Source of the DNA: Patella vulgata
Taxonomy: Eukaryota > Mollusca > Gastropoda > Patellidae
NCBI RefSeq assembly: GCF_932274485.2
Contig: NC_065886.2
Coordinates: forward strand, 40,597,501-40,661,500
Direction of reading: 5' to 3'
DNA: 64,000 bases
Shown here: one piece after another, positions 12,215 through 22,617 of the stretch
Layout of the letters: each line of letters opens with the position of its first letter
Numbering within the stretch: the first letter of the stretch is position 1
Translations under genes and position numbers: made by a program
The notes under the pieces: model-generated
Database searches by the model: none
Told to the model about the DNA's origin: nothing
What the model saw: the letters and a program-made list of their open reading frames with translations, nothing else

Positions 12215-12494
12215 CAGTTTGACAAATAACACATAAGTATTTATCAATTTATAAATCATGTCCTCTGGTGCACTTATATTCGCCTAATGTAATTTCGCAT
12301 AAATTACCAAATAGTATTACATCGGATCAACCAAATTCAATACTTTATTTTGGTCTAACTTAAACAGGTTTACCTCTTTTAACATCCAGGCAATATTCTT
12401 TCAAGCTCCCCTTCAGATGGTTTAATTAAAAACTGCTACGGGAGCTAGACATGCGATATTATTAAACTATGGCACAAAGGAGTTGCCCTTTCTT

Positions 12495-12626
12495 TGATTT
12501 TAACGTCATGCAACTCAACATAAACTAAGACGAAACCTGGGGACACAGATAAACCTCACGACGTTAGACAAGCGACCATATCACGCACAGACCACTCGAC
12601 TCAATGACAGGCCTTATGCTTTATAT
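12495..12626 (-). repeat. Decayed family-1 SINE shared by both duplication blocks
   Basis: Reversed landmarks: TTTAACGTCATGCAACTCAA, TTAGACAAGCGACCATA, ACTCGACTCAATGACAGGCC. Its counterpart is at 26465-26600. Because it occupies the same place in both blocks it was there before they duplicated. Confidence 0.65.
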
Positions 12627-13194
12627 ATTTGAAAGGGAGACTTCTTGGAAGAACACCAAAATGGTCGACATCGTAACGATAATGGTGTCCATGATGACGG
12701 CCTTTACAAATTAAACCTTTGATGTTCTATACTTTTGGCCGACTTCGATCCGCTTGGCGCTATTAATAACACAATCCTTCAAAAGTCTTAGTGTTAATAT
12801 TGGCACTTCGTACTATTTTAATCAAAAATCATAATGAAACTAATATTTAACACAATCAACAAAATATTGCGGGGTGACATGGTCGACTATAGACTATAGT
12901 ATTGTATGATAAAATGAAATGGTGTTTAACCTCTATATCATTTTGTCTGCGATATAACCCTGGGTTGAAGCGGATGTTATACCCCAAGAACTGACTCACG
13001 TCTGCCCCAACCGGGATAATGAAGACGAGGAAAATTTTGCCCTGCTAGCGGCACCAAGGCCTACTCTTTATTCCTTTTCCAACTGTCATGGCATCATTAA
13101 CGTTCTGTTAATAACAAACAAATGTAAACGACAGAAGCATTTGTTTAAAAGGCTCTTACATGACCAAGCTATTGCCTTACTCACAGAGTCACAG

Positions 13195-13420
13195 TGACTC
13201 ACCCTTTTTACAACAGAGTGCATCTTCCTTCGCGGGTTCAACCCTTGCGTTGGCTCCGAAAATCCCGCGCCCACCTTATCAGTGATGCAGGACGGTTGGC
13301 CTACCTAGCCAGGACAAATCCTAGTCGTACGGAAGGAAATGAAAACCGAGGTACACATTGGCGTGAACGTAAAAGAACCTTTGATTGCTGGAGTTCAATT
13401 GCTGCCTAGAGTCAATTTCA
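13195..13420 (+). repeat. Family-2 SINE fragment
   Basis: It follows family-2 order on the plus strand: GCGGGTTCAACCCTTGCGTT, AGTGATGCAGGACGG, AACCGAGGTACACATTGGCG, ACGTAAAAGAACC, GCTGGAGTTCAATTG. Heavily diverged, and the 3' tail is not seen. Confidence 0.65.
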
Positions 13421-14099
13421 CCTGAAACACACAGTATGCCAGTTTTCAGGAGCCCGGGTGATACAGGAAAGTTGGACCTTAAACCCCATTTCATTAATTC
13501 GTTTTTACTTAACGGTGGGATTTCATAGGTTCAGGTCGTTGGTCACATGTCCAATTATTGGCGAATTGCATTTTCCCATCTTTAAACGGTAATTTTTCAT
13601 AATTATAGCATAGGCAAATGTTTTAATTTTTAACGTATTACACCATCACATTACTAACATCGAATTGACCTGCCAAATGTGACCGTCATTTTGAAAATAG
13701 TGGTCATATTGGAATACCTTTGGTCGGAACATAGTTTATTATTATATCTGAATTAGGGAACCCCAAACATCTATATTTCAATATATTATACACCTATATA
13801 AGAGATTTTTTAGTTTTCCTGCCAAAATGAGCCCCTATTTTGAATGTTGCCCCCTTAGCGGAATCAACCGTAAGCTCTTCGATTCAGCGGGTCGAATTGC
13901 GAGATAATTACATGTGTAGTCACAAATTTTACCGAATTAAACAACTAGAAAATGACTCATGGCGGCCATCTTAAATATTTAAATTACCCCAAAAGTGCCA
14001 GGGTGGCATCATTCGGATATTTAGATATTATAGTACGCCAAGGCTTAAACTGGTATTGGCTGCAGGACTACTACGTATGTTGAAGACTAGGAGGTTCAT

Positions 14100-14292
14100 A
14101 GTCTCAAAGACTAAGGTAGTGCAGCTCCCCTCCCCTCCCCCGACTCAGAAAATCCACAACGGCGGTGTGTAGCGTAGCGTTGTCGTCCATAAAGATTAGT
14201 CTTGTAAGAAGAGGGTAATCGTCAAAGTGGGACAGAACAACCCTGTCCAGGATCTCTCTTTGGTACCGTTTTCTATGACAGTTGCGGCTTAA
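14100..14292 (-). pseudogene. Tc1/mariner transposase remnant in block 1
   Basis: Minus-strand frames give fragments such as FMDDNATLHTAVVDFL, resembling the second catalytic aspartate block (QDNARPH) of Tc1 transposases, preceded by DRVVLSHF. It is frame-broken and short. The same fossil in block 2 (27600-28010) retains an earlier part of the protein. Confidence 0.55.
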
Positions 14293-14300
14293 TGGATAAG

Positions 14301-14789
14301 TATGTGTAGTGTAGTTTCTTTCTTTTCTTTTTGCACAAATGTTAAAAACGTTTTTTGTTTTTTTTTGTTTTTTTTATTTCTTGTTGTTTATGTTTGTATA
14401 TTACATTGTGAGATTTTCCCCTTGCAACTTTTGATTTCGATTTTTATTCGTAGTGGCGAATATACTCATAATGAAATTAAAAAGAAGACACTAAATCCTC
14501 CAGTGAGATTCTTTGGGCATGTTACTTTTATTAACCAAATACTTGAAAATTTCTCTATAATGGGATTTTTTTTAACTATTTATATCGTTCTTTTGTTTTG
14601 TTCTTAACAATATCACTATTATAACTGTCCATTACAATGTGGAGAGGGCATCGGTAAGTTTTCGTAACGTAATTTTTGTCCCAATCCGTTAGTACTGTAT
14701 TTATGTTCTAGTACAATAAACTACATGTATGTTTAAACCAAACCAACAGAGAGACAAACAAACGACCGTTACAAATATTAGTACAGATT
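14301..14789. other. T-rich spacer without recognisable gene
   Basis: Long T runs and an open frame rich in F, L, C and S at 14302-14607 reflect base composition. Nothing else is supported. Confidence 0.5.
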
Positions 14790-15000
14790 TAATGTTATTT
14801 ATTGGTATTACATTTGGATATACATCTAAATAGAAAATATACAGGTAGACCAATATATTGTTTACGATATCAATATTGTGGAAGCAAACTGTAAACGGAT
14901 AATCATTAACGCGCTACAGAAATATGTAACTAGGTTCATAATTATGGAGCACGGATCTAATTTATTTTGGAAAAATGCTGGAAGCCTGATTGTTATTGTA

Positions 15001-15702
15001 TCACAATTTAGCCAATTTGTCGCATAATTCAAACGATTTTTCTATTTTATCTGCCAAGTCATTTAATTTTACTGCAAGTTCATGCTCTTGGCCTTTGTGT
15101 ATTTGCACCGAGTTGGACGCGACTGTATAGATATCTACAGGAAGGGTAATGGCAGTAAAAACGACACCGGCAATAGCTAACCCTTTACTGGCCCCCTTTA
15201 CAAGCCCCCCTAATGCCGTTTTTCCAATGGCAGCCGCATCGTCGACAAATGACATAGCTGTCTTTCCCGCTGTACCGATGATTGACATTATACCCAATGT
15301 CAGTTTTCCTTTCTCGAGGGCAGTAATGTTCGATTGTAGATCTTTTAAAAGATTGTCATCCTTTTTCAGTAATTCTTTAACTTCGCCGAGCTTCTTCTTG
15401 GCTATAACGAGTCTAGCTATTGATGCCCCGGTTCCAGTTACAGCTCCCGCTCCACCGATTCCAGCACCAACAGCAGAAACTATCAAAGATGCACCGAATG
15501 TAAAGAAACTAGCAACGAATCCACCAATTACCATGCCACCTCCAACAATACCTGCTACACTACCGCTCACTTTACTTATTCGTACATCATTTTCCATCTT
15601 ATTCAGTTCCTTTGCAATTTCTTTAAGACGTGCAACCAGCTGTTTGCGGTTGGTCTTTAGTTTCTTAGAAATGTTTTTGATTTTCTTTATAGTGTCTGCC
15701 AT
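15001..15702 (-). CDS. Apolipoprotein-L-like membrane protein, copy 1
   Basis: Seen: 233 uninterrupted residues. Residues 1-45 are a basic helical region (MADTIKKIKNISKK...). Residues 46-97 are a glycine-rich hydrophobic hairpin with VGGGMVIGG, FFTFGASLIV and GAGIGGAGAV. Residues 105-125 are charged, 172-196 form a second hydrophobic segment (GLAIAGVVFTAITLPVDIYT), and 200-230 an amphipathic helix (QIHKGQEHELAVKLNDLADK). Known: this order, and the C-terminal match to human ApoL (LDVV...EGAKSESAEELK), mark the apolipoprotein L family, whose members insert into membranes; some form ion channels and act in immunity or membrane remodelling. The ATG at 15702 follows an acceptor-like TTTTCAG by one base, so a 5' UTR intron probably ends there. 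A minus-strand AATAAA lies at 14966-14961, about 35 bases past the stop. No signal peptide is evident. The long open frame on the opposite strand is a shadow. Confidence 0.85.
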   Translation of the reverse strand: MADTIKKIKNISKKLKTNRKQLVARLKEIAKELNKMENDVRISKVSGSVAGIVGGGMVIGGFVASFFTFGASLIVSAVGAGIGGAGAVTGTGASIARLVIAKKKLGEVKELLKKDDNLLKDLQSNITALEKGKLTLGIMSIIGTAGKTAMSFVDDAAAIGKTALGGLVKGASKGLAIAGVVFTAITLPVDIYTVASNSVQIHKGQEHELAVKLNDLADKIEKSFELCDKLAKL

Positions 15703-15954
15703 TCTGAAAATGGCAAAGGTACAAATATATTTATCTCAACTATATTTCTTATGCTCTCACCACATTACGTGACCCAAATAAATTGAGAATAAAACATTAT
15801 TTCTGTTATTGTTGGACTACTTTATTACGAAGTATTTGACAGGGCCGGGTTAAGGGGAATGTCGGCGGGCTGCAGCTAGGAACTCCGATGTTAAAGGGCC
15901 TTAAATTTACGATAACTATATGCCATTTAGTATATTTATGTCAAATAAATCTAT

Positions 15955-16170
15955 CTATCTACCATACTGACATACACGGACCCTATATATCTACCATACT
16001 GACATACAGGGGCCTTATATCTATCCACCATACTGACATACAGGGGCCTTATCTATCTACTATACTGACATACAGGGGCCTTATATATCTACCATACTGA
16101 CATACAGGGGCCCTATATATCTACCATACTGACATACAGGGGCACTATCTATCTACCATACTGACATGCA
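15955..16170 (+). repeat. Minisatellite, about 29-30 bp unit, seven copies
   Basis: The unit reads roughly TACCATACTGACATACAGGG plus GCCTTATATATC. Seven slightly different copies are here; the duplicate segment at 46496-46580 has about three. Confidence 0.9.
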
Positions 16171-16271
16171 GATGTCCATTGTAAGCTTTATCCGACCCCG
16201 ATCACTGGTCGTGTACTGTCACACGATAAATGTTGATGTTGTTTGAAGCTTAAACTATGGTGACCGTGGAC

Positions 16272-16345
16272 CTCATTATAAAACAGATGGAAACCGCCCC
16301 ATTTAGCTCTCGGTGTGATCACGTTACTCAACGAGCAGGTATGTG
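16272..16345 (+). promoter_or_regulatory. Conserved TATA-like box and possible first exon pointing away from ApoL copy 1
   Basis: ATTATAAAAC is followed about 30 bases on by ATTTAGCTCTCGGTGTGATC and then GAGCAG|GTATGT, a strong plus-strand donor. The partner segment keeps TATAAA, the same exon-like stretch and GAGCAG|GTACGT (46640-46700). No downstream plus-strand coding exon was found, so a divergent non-coding transcript, a lost gene, or an ApoL upstream element are all possible. Confidence 0.3.
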
Positions 16346-16999
16346 TCTATTTTAGGCAACCGTAAACATTTTGCTTTTGGCTCATCTTTCAAGCAAATCG
16401 TAGACGGGTCGACGGTGCAGCTATGGTATAGCATGGTCTGTTCGATGATGGCGGATTAACCAGGAGGTCACCGGGTGATCTACAGTGTAACCGTTGCAGT
16501 AAAACATCCACAATGATTGTGATATGTTGACTTCCTTGTTTTTTATAACGATTAAGATCATCGGAATGATAAAAAATGTCATGGATTTGAGAGAATTACT
16601 GGTCTGACGTCGGTTAACGAAACATCGATTGACGCGTGATTTTTCAAACTCTTTATGTGGTAACTAGGGCCACTCCTGATTTGCAAAGCCCTGAAATTAC
16701 TTATTGTAAACGTAATATTAGAAATCAATTTTACCAAGTAGAGAAACATCTGGAATAGGCATCATATTAAGATCATCAAATGTGACAACGTGCCTTTAAA
16801 ATCAGTATGGTAATTAGTAGATTATAATATGTTTCATCTATTCGTGGGCGACACTTTTAATATTTTGAGTAAATGACTTTTGAAACTAAAATCACTTTAA
16901 AAACTTCCGTGTAAGGGTTGGATTCTCGTTTGATAAATAATGCTGGCCTACTGTTTGCACAATTTTTAGGATGTGGTTATCTCATGATATGATAAACTC

Positions 17000-17550
17000 A
17001 ATGAACAAAGCCAGGGTAAAATAATTCATAAAACAACGCACCAGTTGACACAGACTGCAAGTTGTCCCAATATAAGTCAGCAGAGATTCTCTGTTATTTA
17101 CCTCCACAGGTGAGCAGTAAGACCTCAAGTTGAACGGTTACCAGGATTTGCACAAATATATATATATATTTTTTGATTGGCTGAAATTCATAAATGAAAT
17201 TTGTGACGTGTGCTCGAATATTTAATATCCAAATACCCTTTTTTTTATTTAAAGGTAAATGCACCGTTTGGGCATTTGACTAGAAATCGGCAATGTTCAA
17301 ATTATATTGAACAATTCCAGATCCACCCCAGCTTTGACGCAAGGTCTGGGTGATTACTCGCGAATTTTAACAAAGCAGAAACCTGTAGAGAGTCTTTCTA
17401 CACGTTAGTTTTTTCGACGTTATTTCAGTGCATGTAGGTAAAGAAAATGCGGATTCCATCCATCTCCCACTTCGGACACGTTTAGTTGTCGTTTGGGCGT
17501 AGATCGAGCACTTTAGATAAATTGAGTACAACCCACTGCAGGAAAAGTAG
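17000..17550. other. Spacer with (AT)n microsatellite
   Basis: There is an (AT)n run at 17156-17170. No gene is supported. A family-2 tail fragment (AAATGAAATGAAATGTGGTT, TTTAACGTCCTACTG) follows at 17550-17600. Confidence 0.5.
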
Positions 17551-17864
17551 AAATGAAATGAAATGAAATGTGGTTTAACGTCCTACTGTTCTGCTCTTAG
17601 TTGAGTTGAATAGCTGCTAGGTTTTATACACTCAATGGGTATTGACCTGCCTTGTCTAATTTCCTGTTGACTAAACAGTAAATGTGAGCAGTATGGCGAT
17701 TTCTGGAGAATTAAGGTAGTTGTATTCTCCGGGAACAAGATATGAAATTATCTGTAAAAATACATATATTTATCTAGTTGGCTACAGTAATATCATGCAC
17801 AATAAAATTATATTTTATGAGATATATACGTTATACGGCTTAATGTAAAAGTCAACAAAAAATT

Positions 17865-19018
17865 CACAAAAATTAGCTAGAGCAATGTGTGGTTTTCGTA
17901 AAGCGGGCATCACACTGTCCCAAAATTGACACCAGATGGACACATGATAGCGTAAATGTTCAAATTCGGCCCTGACCGTAAAACACCGGGCCATTCGGGC
18001 AGGCATCTTAAAGCAATCGTATGACCCCAACACCTCTCGTGGAGTTTCTACGGTCCGGCAGCAACTTATTGACCGCTGGAAAAAACTTGCGAAGGGTCAT
18101 TTTCGTTTTGAATTCGCGTGTCCATTATGTCCTTCATAAGACCATCGTGAGGGCATCTTGTCAAATCGTGGCATCTTCGTCTCTACGTCGAGTAATTATT
18201 GGTGCCATTGGGCATTCTTATACGATCACATTTTCCAATTTTTATAAGATTTTGACGAAACTTGACCACCAAGGATCTCAGTTCCTTTCGATACTGGCAT
18301 TATCATGGATGATGACCCCCGATTGCACGAAAATCTCGTTTTTATCGCGCGATCCCTCTAGAGATCTCAATTTTTATCCGATTTAAAAAAAACAAAACAA
18401 ACGTTTAAATATACCATTTAATGGCCGTTCTCCGTACGTAAATAGTGTACAAGTTTTAATAACAAGGTTGTAGACCATCTAGAGATCAGACTGTTTATTC
18501 GATTTTGATGAAACTTAAAATTTATATTTATAACCCAACCATCTCGGTGCCTTGCGATATTCGCGCACATCGGGTCACATCTTCCTGGATTGTGGTCCTT
18601 GATTGTACGTAAAATCACTTTTTTTTAGGTTGCCTCTGTTCATCTATTGGAAAATGTGCCCGTATCTTGCATGGAAACAGCTTGTTTTCCATTAGAACAA
18701 AGAGGACTTAAACAAGAAGGCAACATGATTGAAGCCCTCGCAATGTCCCCACGTTGGCCTTCTGAAGGGCAAAATGGACACACGAATTCAACACGAAAAG
18801 GAATCCTGGCAAGGTCTTTCGGCACTTTTTTTTTTGGCATGCCAAAGATTTTGCCAGCGCTCACGAAGTTACTACTGGAGCCTGAAATACTTAACAAGTG
18901 GTCATACGATGGCTTAAATTGCCCTCAAGAATGGCCCGATGTTTTCCGATCGGAGCCAAATTTAATTTGTCGTGTGACTATCTGGTGTCAATTTCGAGAG
19001 ATTGTGACGCTCGATTAA
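17865..19018. repeat. Diverged long inverted repeat (arms about 300 bp) around an R1 repeat copy
   Basis: The left arm (17865-18160) contains CTGTCCCAAAATTGACACCA, CGGGCCATTC and GAATTCGCGTGTCCATTATG. The right arm (18715-19018) contains the inverse: GCAAAATGGACACACGAATT, GAATGGCCCGATGTTTTCCG and TCTGGTGTCAATTTCGAGAG. Between them lies a minus-oriented R1 repeat (18360-18690). A further arm-like fragment is at 19225-19275. The open frames at 18021-18386 and 18647-19018 are inside the arms and resemble no protein I know. Confidence 0.6.
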
Positions 19019-19504
19019 ACATCTTCCTAAGTCAGTCCTGAGCAATTCTACAGAGCCTTCGTGTGTCCTGTGGGTATAAACTACTATACAAAATTCACAT
19101 CTTCGTATTACCTTAATGTGTGGTTCGGGTGTCATCGTGTGACATTGTGTAGGCACCGCACTTGCTTCGCCTGTTGATTGGTTTTTGAACCAAGTATGGG
19201 TCATCTTCGCGCGAAATTCTATATTCTTATGGCCATCTGGCGTAAATTTCGGGACAGTGTTACGCCAGCATGATCAGCCAGTGCTTAGATTTCAGATAAC
19301 TATAACTCTTCAACGAGACATATAAAGCCTAGCGCACGACCTGCCGTACGTATATGTGCAGGACCAAAAGTCTCTACGGCCAGTCTGCGATCTTCTACGG
19401 TGCTAGTCAAATGCAAGTGACGCGTAAACCTTACGCGTTTGTATATGATGTATATCGAGTACACACATCTAAATAACTCCTTCTAATCGTGGACCTGTAT
19501 TAAC

Positions 19505-19778
19505 GGACTTTTTAAACTAAACAATGTTCAGAAGCCCGGAAAAACACGTATCTGACGACGTGATGAAATGTTTGCAAGTTCTCATGAATTTCGCCGGAAC
19601 ATAAACACAGATGGTACCGACGCATTTAATTTACATAATAGCTCACAGGATATAAATGTCGTATTGGTAAATGTTACCCGGGAAAAGTTTGACAGGCTTT
19701 GTGACGCGGTCTGCAGGCTGGAGTTCAGTAATGAAACTATTCAATTGTTCTTTTCACCGAGGGCGATCATCATGTAGA
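19505..19778 (+). other. Possible coding fragment, unidentified
   Basis: An open frame starting at 19523 (MFRSPEKHVSDDVMKCLQ...) overlaps a second frame from 19568 that ends ...NVTREKFDRLCDAVCRLEFS to the stop at 19775. Composition is more protein-like than most frames here, and the two frames together would read as one polypeptide with a shift. No family recognised, and no splice evidence. It could be a decayed gene or element piece, or chance. Confidence 0.25.
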
Positions 19779-19779
19779 C

Positions 19780-21380
19780 TTAAAAAGAAGAGCGTACCTC
19801 TGCCGTGAAATTTTTAACCGACGCACTAAGAAAATGCGAAAAACCACGTGATCCCAATTGAGTATTCACTGGTGTCTACTGATAAGCTGTGTTTTTCTTT
19901 ATTTAGTTTTAGTCATTCTATGTGTCTGTGTCTACGGTTGTATGTCGTCTGAGTTACCATGTTTTTATTTTGCAAATAGGTGTGCCAATATTTTTTCATG
20001 TGTTCCAAGGTGTGCCGTTGGCAAAAAAGGTTGAGAACCACTGCTTTTAACCATGATCTATCTGCAGTTAGGATAAACCACAGTCTTATAAATAGGGGGT
20101 CTATCGTCAAATGAATATGAATTTTACGACATATTAATCCAGAAATGACATAGTTTCACTTAAAATGAAAATATTGTTAACGCGCTTTAAATATCTGGAT
20201 GCATCAGACTTGGTGTAGAAAATTCGAGACAGTAGAATAGATATTTTAATGACAATAAATCATATAGTTTATTCAGCTCGATGTTAGACTTAAAATGGAT
20301 AGATACGGTTGGTTTAACTTGAATGTGGATATTAATCATCTATGTTGCATATATAGAACTTGCTCTATTGTTCAGATGATTATAAACGCATAATAACGCT
20401 TTTATCTGGTATATTTTATATTTTGTTTTCTTATGAATTAGGCTATACATGTATAACAATAAAGTGCGCTTTTTGGTGTTCAATTATGTTCAGCTAAACT
20501 TTTCGTTTAAAAAATGTATGTTTAATCTCCTATAGACTCTTTTTCGTGGAAATCTATGACATATCTATCCACATCACTGTCGGGGAGGCCAACTTCGACA
20601 CAACAATATAATAGGGCATTTATAGTTGGTAGGTACAGTTACTTGGGCCCCAAGATGGCATATTTTGTACACTTGATGTCATATTTTCATGACGTCACCG
20701 CAACTTTATCTATATACGGCTTTGGTCTATAGGACTTTGGCAAATGATATACGTCTAAGAAGGTCGTATAGGTAAAAAATGTCGCCATTTTGACTCGCGA
20801 GTATCGATTTACATGTCGGTAATACATTTATTTCCACTAAAGCCAACAGTTTCTGAGATTTCGTGGATATTCCGGTCCACTGGATAGGTGTAGGAGAAAA
20901 ACTCGATTACGAGGGCCACGTGTTCGGGAAAATCAGTAGATATACGGTGGAGGGGAATTTTCGGGGCATAACACTCCCTTCTCGAGCAATTGAGAGACGA
21001 GAACTGCCATTTTACAAAAAATATCTCCGGATGGATGAAAGTCGAGTCCTTGGAGTCCAAAAAAGACACATGACCAAAAATTGTTTAATCCAGGCATAAA
21101 ACAACATACACAAGTTAAAAAATAATACGCATGCTCGAAATTCTTCAATTTGGTCGCACTTGTTTGAAGAAGTTCGCATTCTCGTGTACACCATAAAGCA
21201 TGACCTCCTAAACATCATCAACTATGACTAACCGAAATGGCTTAACCCGGTTGCTGTATTTTAAGCAAGGAGGTTTTTCAGTATAATACATTTTCAGGAT
21301 CTGCTCTGCACAATTCCAGTCTGCTAACCGAGACTAAAGATGAGTAACTCTTTGCAACAAAGATGATTTCGCTTCGGGAG
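19780..21380. other. Spacer without supported features
   Basis: No recognised gene. Overlapping short frames at 20809-21221 on both strands have no family match. Confidence 0.45.
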
Positions 21381-21407
21381 TTTCAAATTAACTAATGTCC
21401 GTGCAAA

Positions 21408-21881
21408 CAGTGCTGGACTGGTGGGCCGAAGGTCCACCTGTCAGGTCATTAACCAAGGGCCACACAAGTACGCGACGAAGGAGCGTCACGAGCGCGCGCC
21501 TGAGGGGGGTCTGGGCGGGGGGTTCTCCCCCCAGGAAAATTTTGAAAATTGACAACCGCAAACCCATTTTCCAAGCATTTCAGACCAAAGCAGAAGAAGG
21601 CAATTTTTTGATTTCCTGATACAATTAGATAACAGAATGACCTAAGAGCACTATCATTAGATGAATTTTAGAATTCTAGTATACTTCTTTTTTTTGTGTT
21701 GTTTTTCAGTCATTTTTTTCCCTATCTTTTCTTTCTCCTGTCCTGTGTCCTGTCCTCTTCTTTCTTTTCTTTCCCCCCCGCTCTCCTTTCTTTCTCTTTT
21801 CTTTTTTCTTTATAGGCTAAGGCCCACTTTTTTTTAATGACCTTAGGCAGGTCACGGACAGGTGGACTCAGTCCGGCACTG
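21408..21881. mobile_element. hAT-like MITE with 8-bp target duplication
   Basis: The ends CAGTGCTGGACTG / inverse of CAGTGCCGGACTGAGTCC form imperfect terminal inverted repeats that extend about 45 bases (AGGTCCACCTGTCAGGTCAT against its inverse). The flanks CGTGCAAA at 21400-21407 and 21882-21889 are an exact 8-bp target duplication, the hAT hallmark. Block 1 has one uninterrupted version of the target at about 6986. The interior holds a GC-rich patch and a polypyrimidine tract of about 150 bases (21680-21820). No transposase. Confidence 0.85.
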
Positions 21882-22275
21882 CGTGCAAAAACATTATAAG
21901 ACTGGAATTACTATTCCGAATTTTAGCTGTACTTTTAAGCTTAAAAGTCAAATTTGTCACTGTTTAAACGGTATACTTAGTAATTAAAATATTATATTTC
22001 CACCTATCATGCTTAAAAGCGAAAAGAATCATGGTAGAATCGAAGAACCGATTAAAAATACAGAACTGCTTTCCATAGAAGTGATGTGATTAATAAATAC
22101 ATTCACGTAAGTGTCATAGTCTAGGTAACCACACCATGGATGGTTTTAGACACAAATTAATTTGAAACCAGTTACATTTGACTAGTTCGTTACGTAATTT
22201 AAATATATTAAATATATTTCATTGTTATCGAAGAGATGTCATTCAAATCAGGATTGAGACACCCGTAACTAAATC

Positions 22276-22411
22276 CACAGGAGTCTGACCTTCTATCCGT
22301 ATATGCATACACCATGTCCAACCAGACAATATATAATTCTTTTTTATTATATATTGTCTGGTTGGACATGGTGTATGCATATATATACGAATAGAAGGTC
22401 AGACTCCTGTG
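22276..22411. mobile_element. 136-bp foldback element (near-perfect palindrome)
   Basis: CACAGGAGTCTGACCTTCTA at the left end is exactly inverted at the right end, and the arms continue through GCATACACCATGTCCAACCA to a short A/T loop near 22338. It is absent from block 1, where TAACTTAATCTC is continuous. Flanking TAAATC / TTAATC resembles a short target duplication. Confidence 0.85.
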
Positions 22412-22617
22412 CTTAATCTCAAACGTCTGCACACGTGTGAAATAAGTTGATTTAATGTCTGCCTCCATTTTAGTGATGTCACGAACAGTCATAAGGATGC
22501 CTTAAATGCATTGTGGAAATTGTTGCCCTTTAACAGAGACGGATTAATAATGTCTTCTTTTATTTCAGTTATTTAGTCGTACGACACGAGGCGGGAGGGT
22601 AGAGGGTATACTATCTA

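Larger units (their letters stand above)
12315..14300. repeat. Segmental duplication block 1, right part
   Basis: Aligns with 25805-27690: AACATCCAGGCAATATTCTT, CATGCGATATTATTAAACTA, ATATTGCGGGGTGACATGGT, CCTGCCAAAATGAGCCCCTA, CAAAGTGGGACAG. Both copies share a decayed family-1 SINE (12495-12625 / 26465-26600), a family-2 SINE piece (13010-13090 / 27040-27125) and Tc1 transposase remnants, so those insertions predate the duplication. Confidence 0.85.
14790..16990. repeat. ApoL duplication segment, copy A
   Basis: Matches 45295-48985 in order and orientation: the ApoL gene, a minisatellite, AGCTCTCGGTGTGATCACGT, CAAGCAAATCGTAGACGGGT, GATTAACCAGGAGGTCAC, ACTCTTTATGTGGTAACT and GTCTGATAAATAATG-like stretches. 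Copy B carries about 1.1 kb extra at 46850-47960 and a mariner relic at 48069-48555. Confidence 0.85.

Noticed and set aside
15149-15772. A 207-codon open frame opposite ApoL copy 1 (similar ones opposite copies 2 and 3)
   Set aside because: It is the antisense of a strongly ApoL-like gene, rich in P, S and A through codon complementarity, and resembles no family.
15955-16170. A CRISPR array
   Set aside because: The repeats are contiguous with no spacers and the genome is clearly animal; it is a minisatellite.
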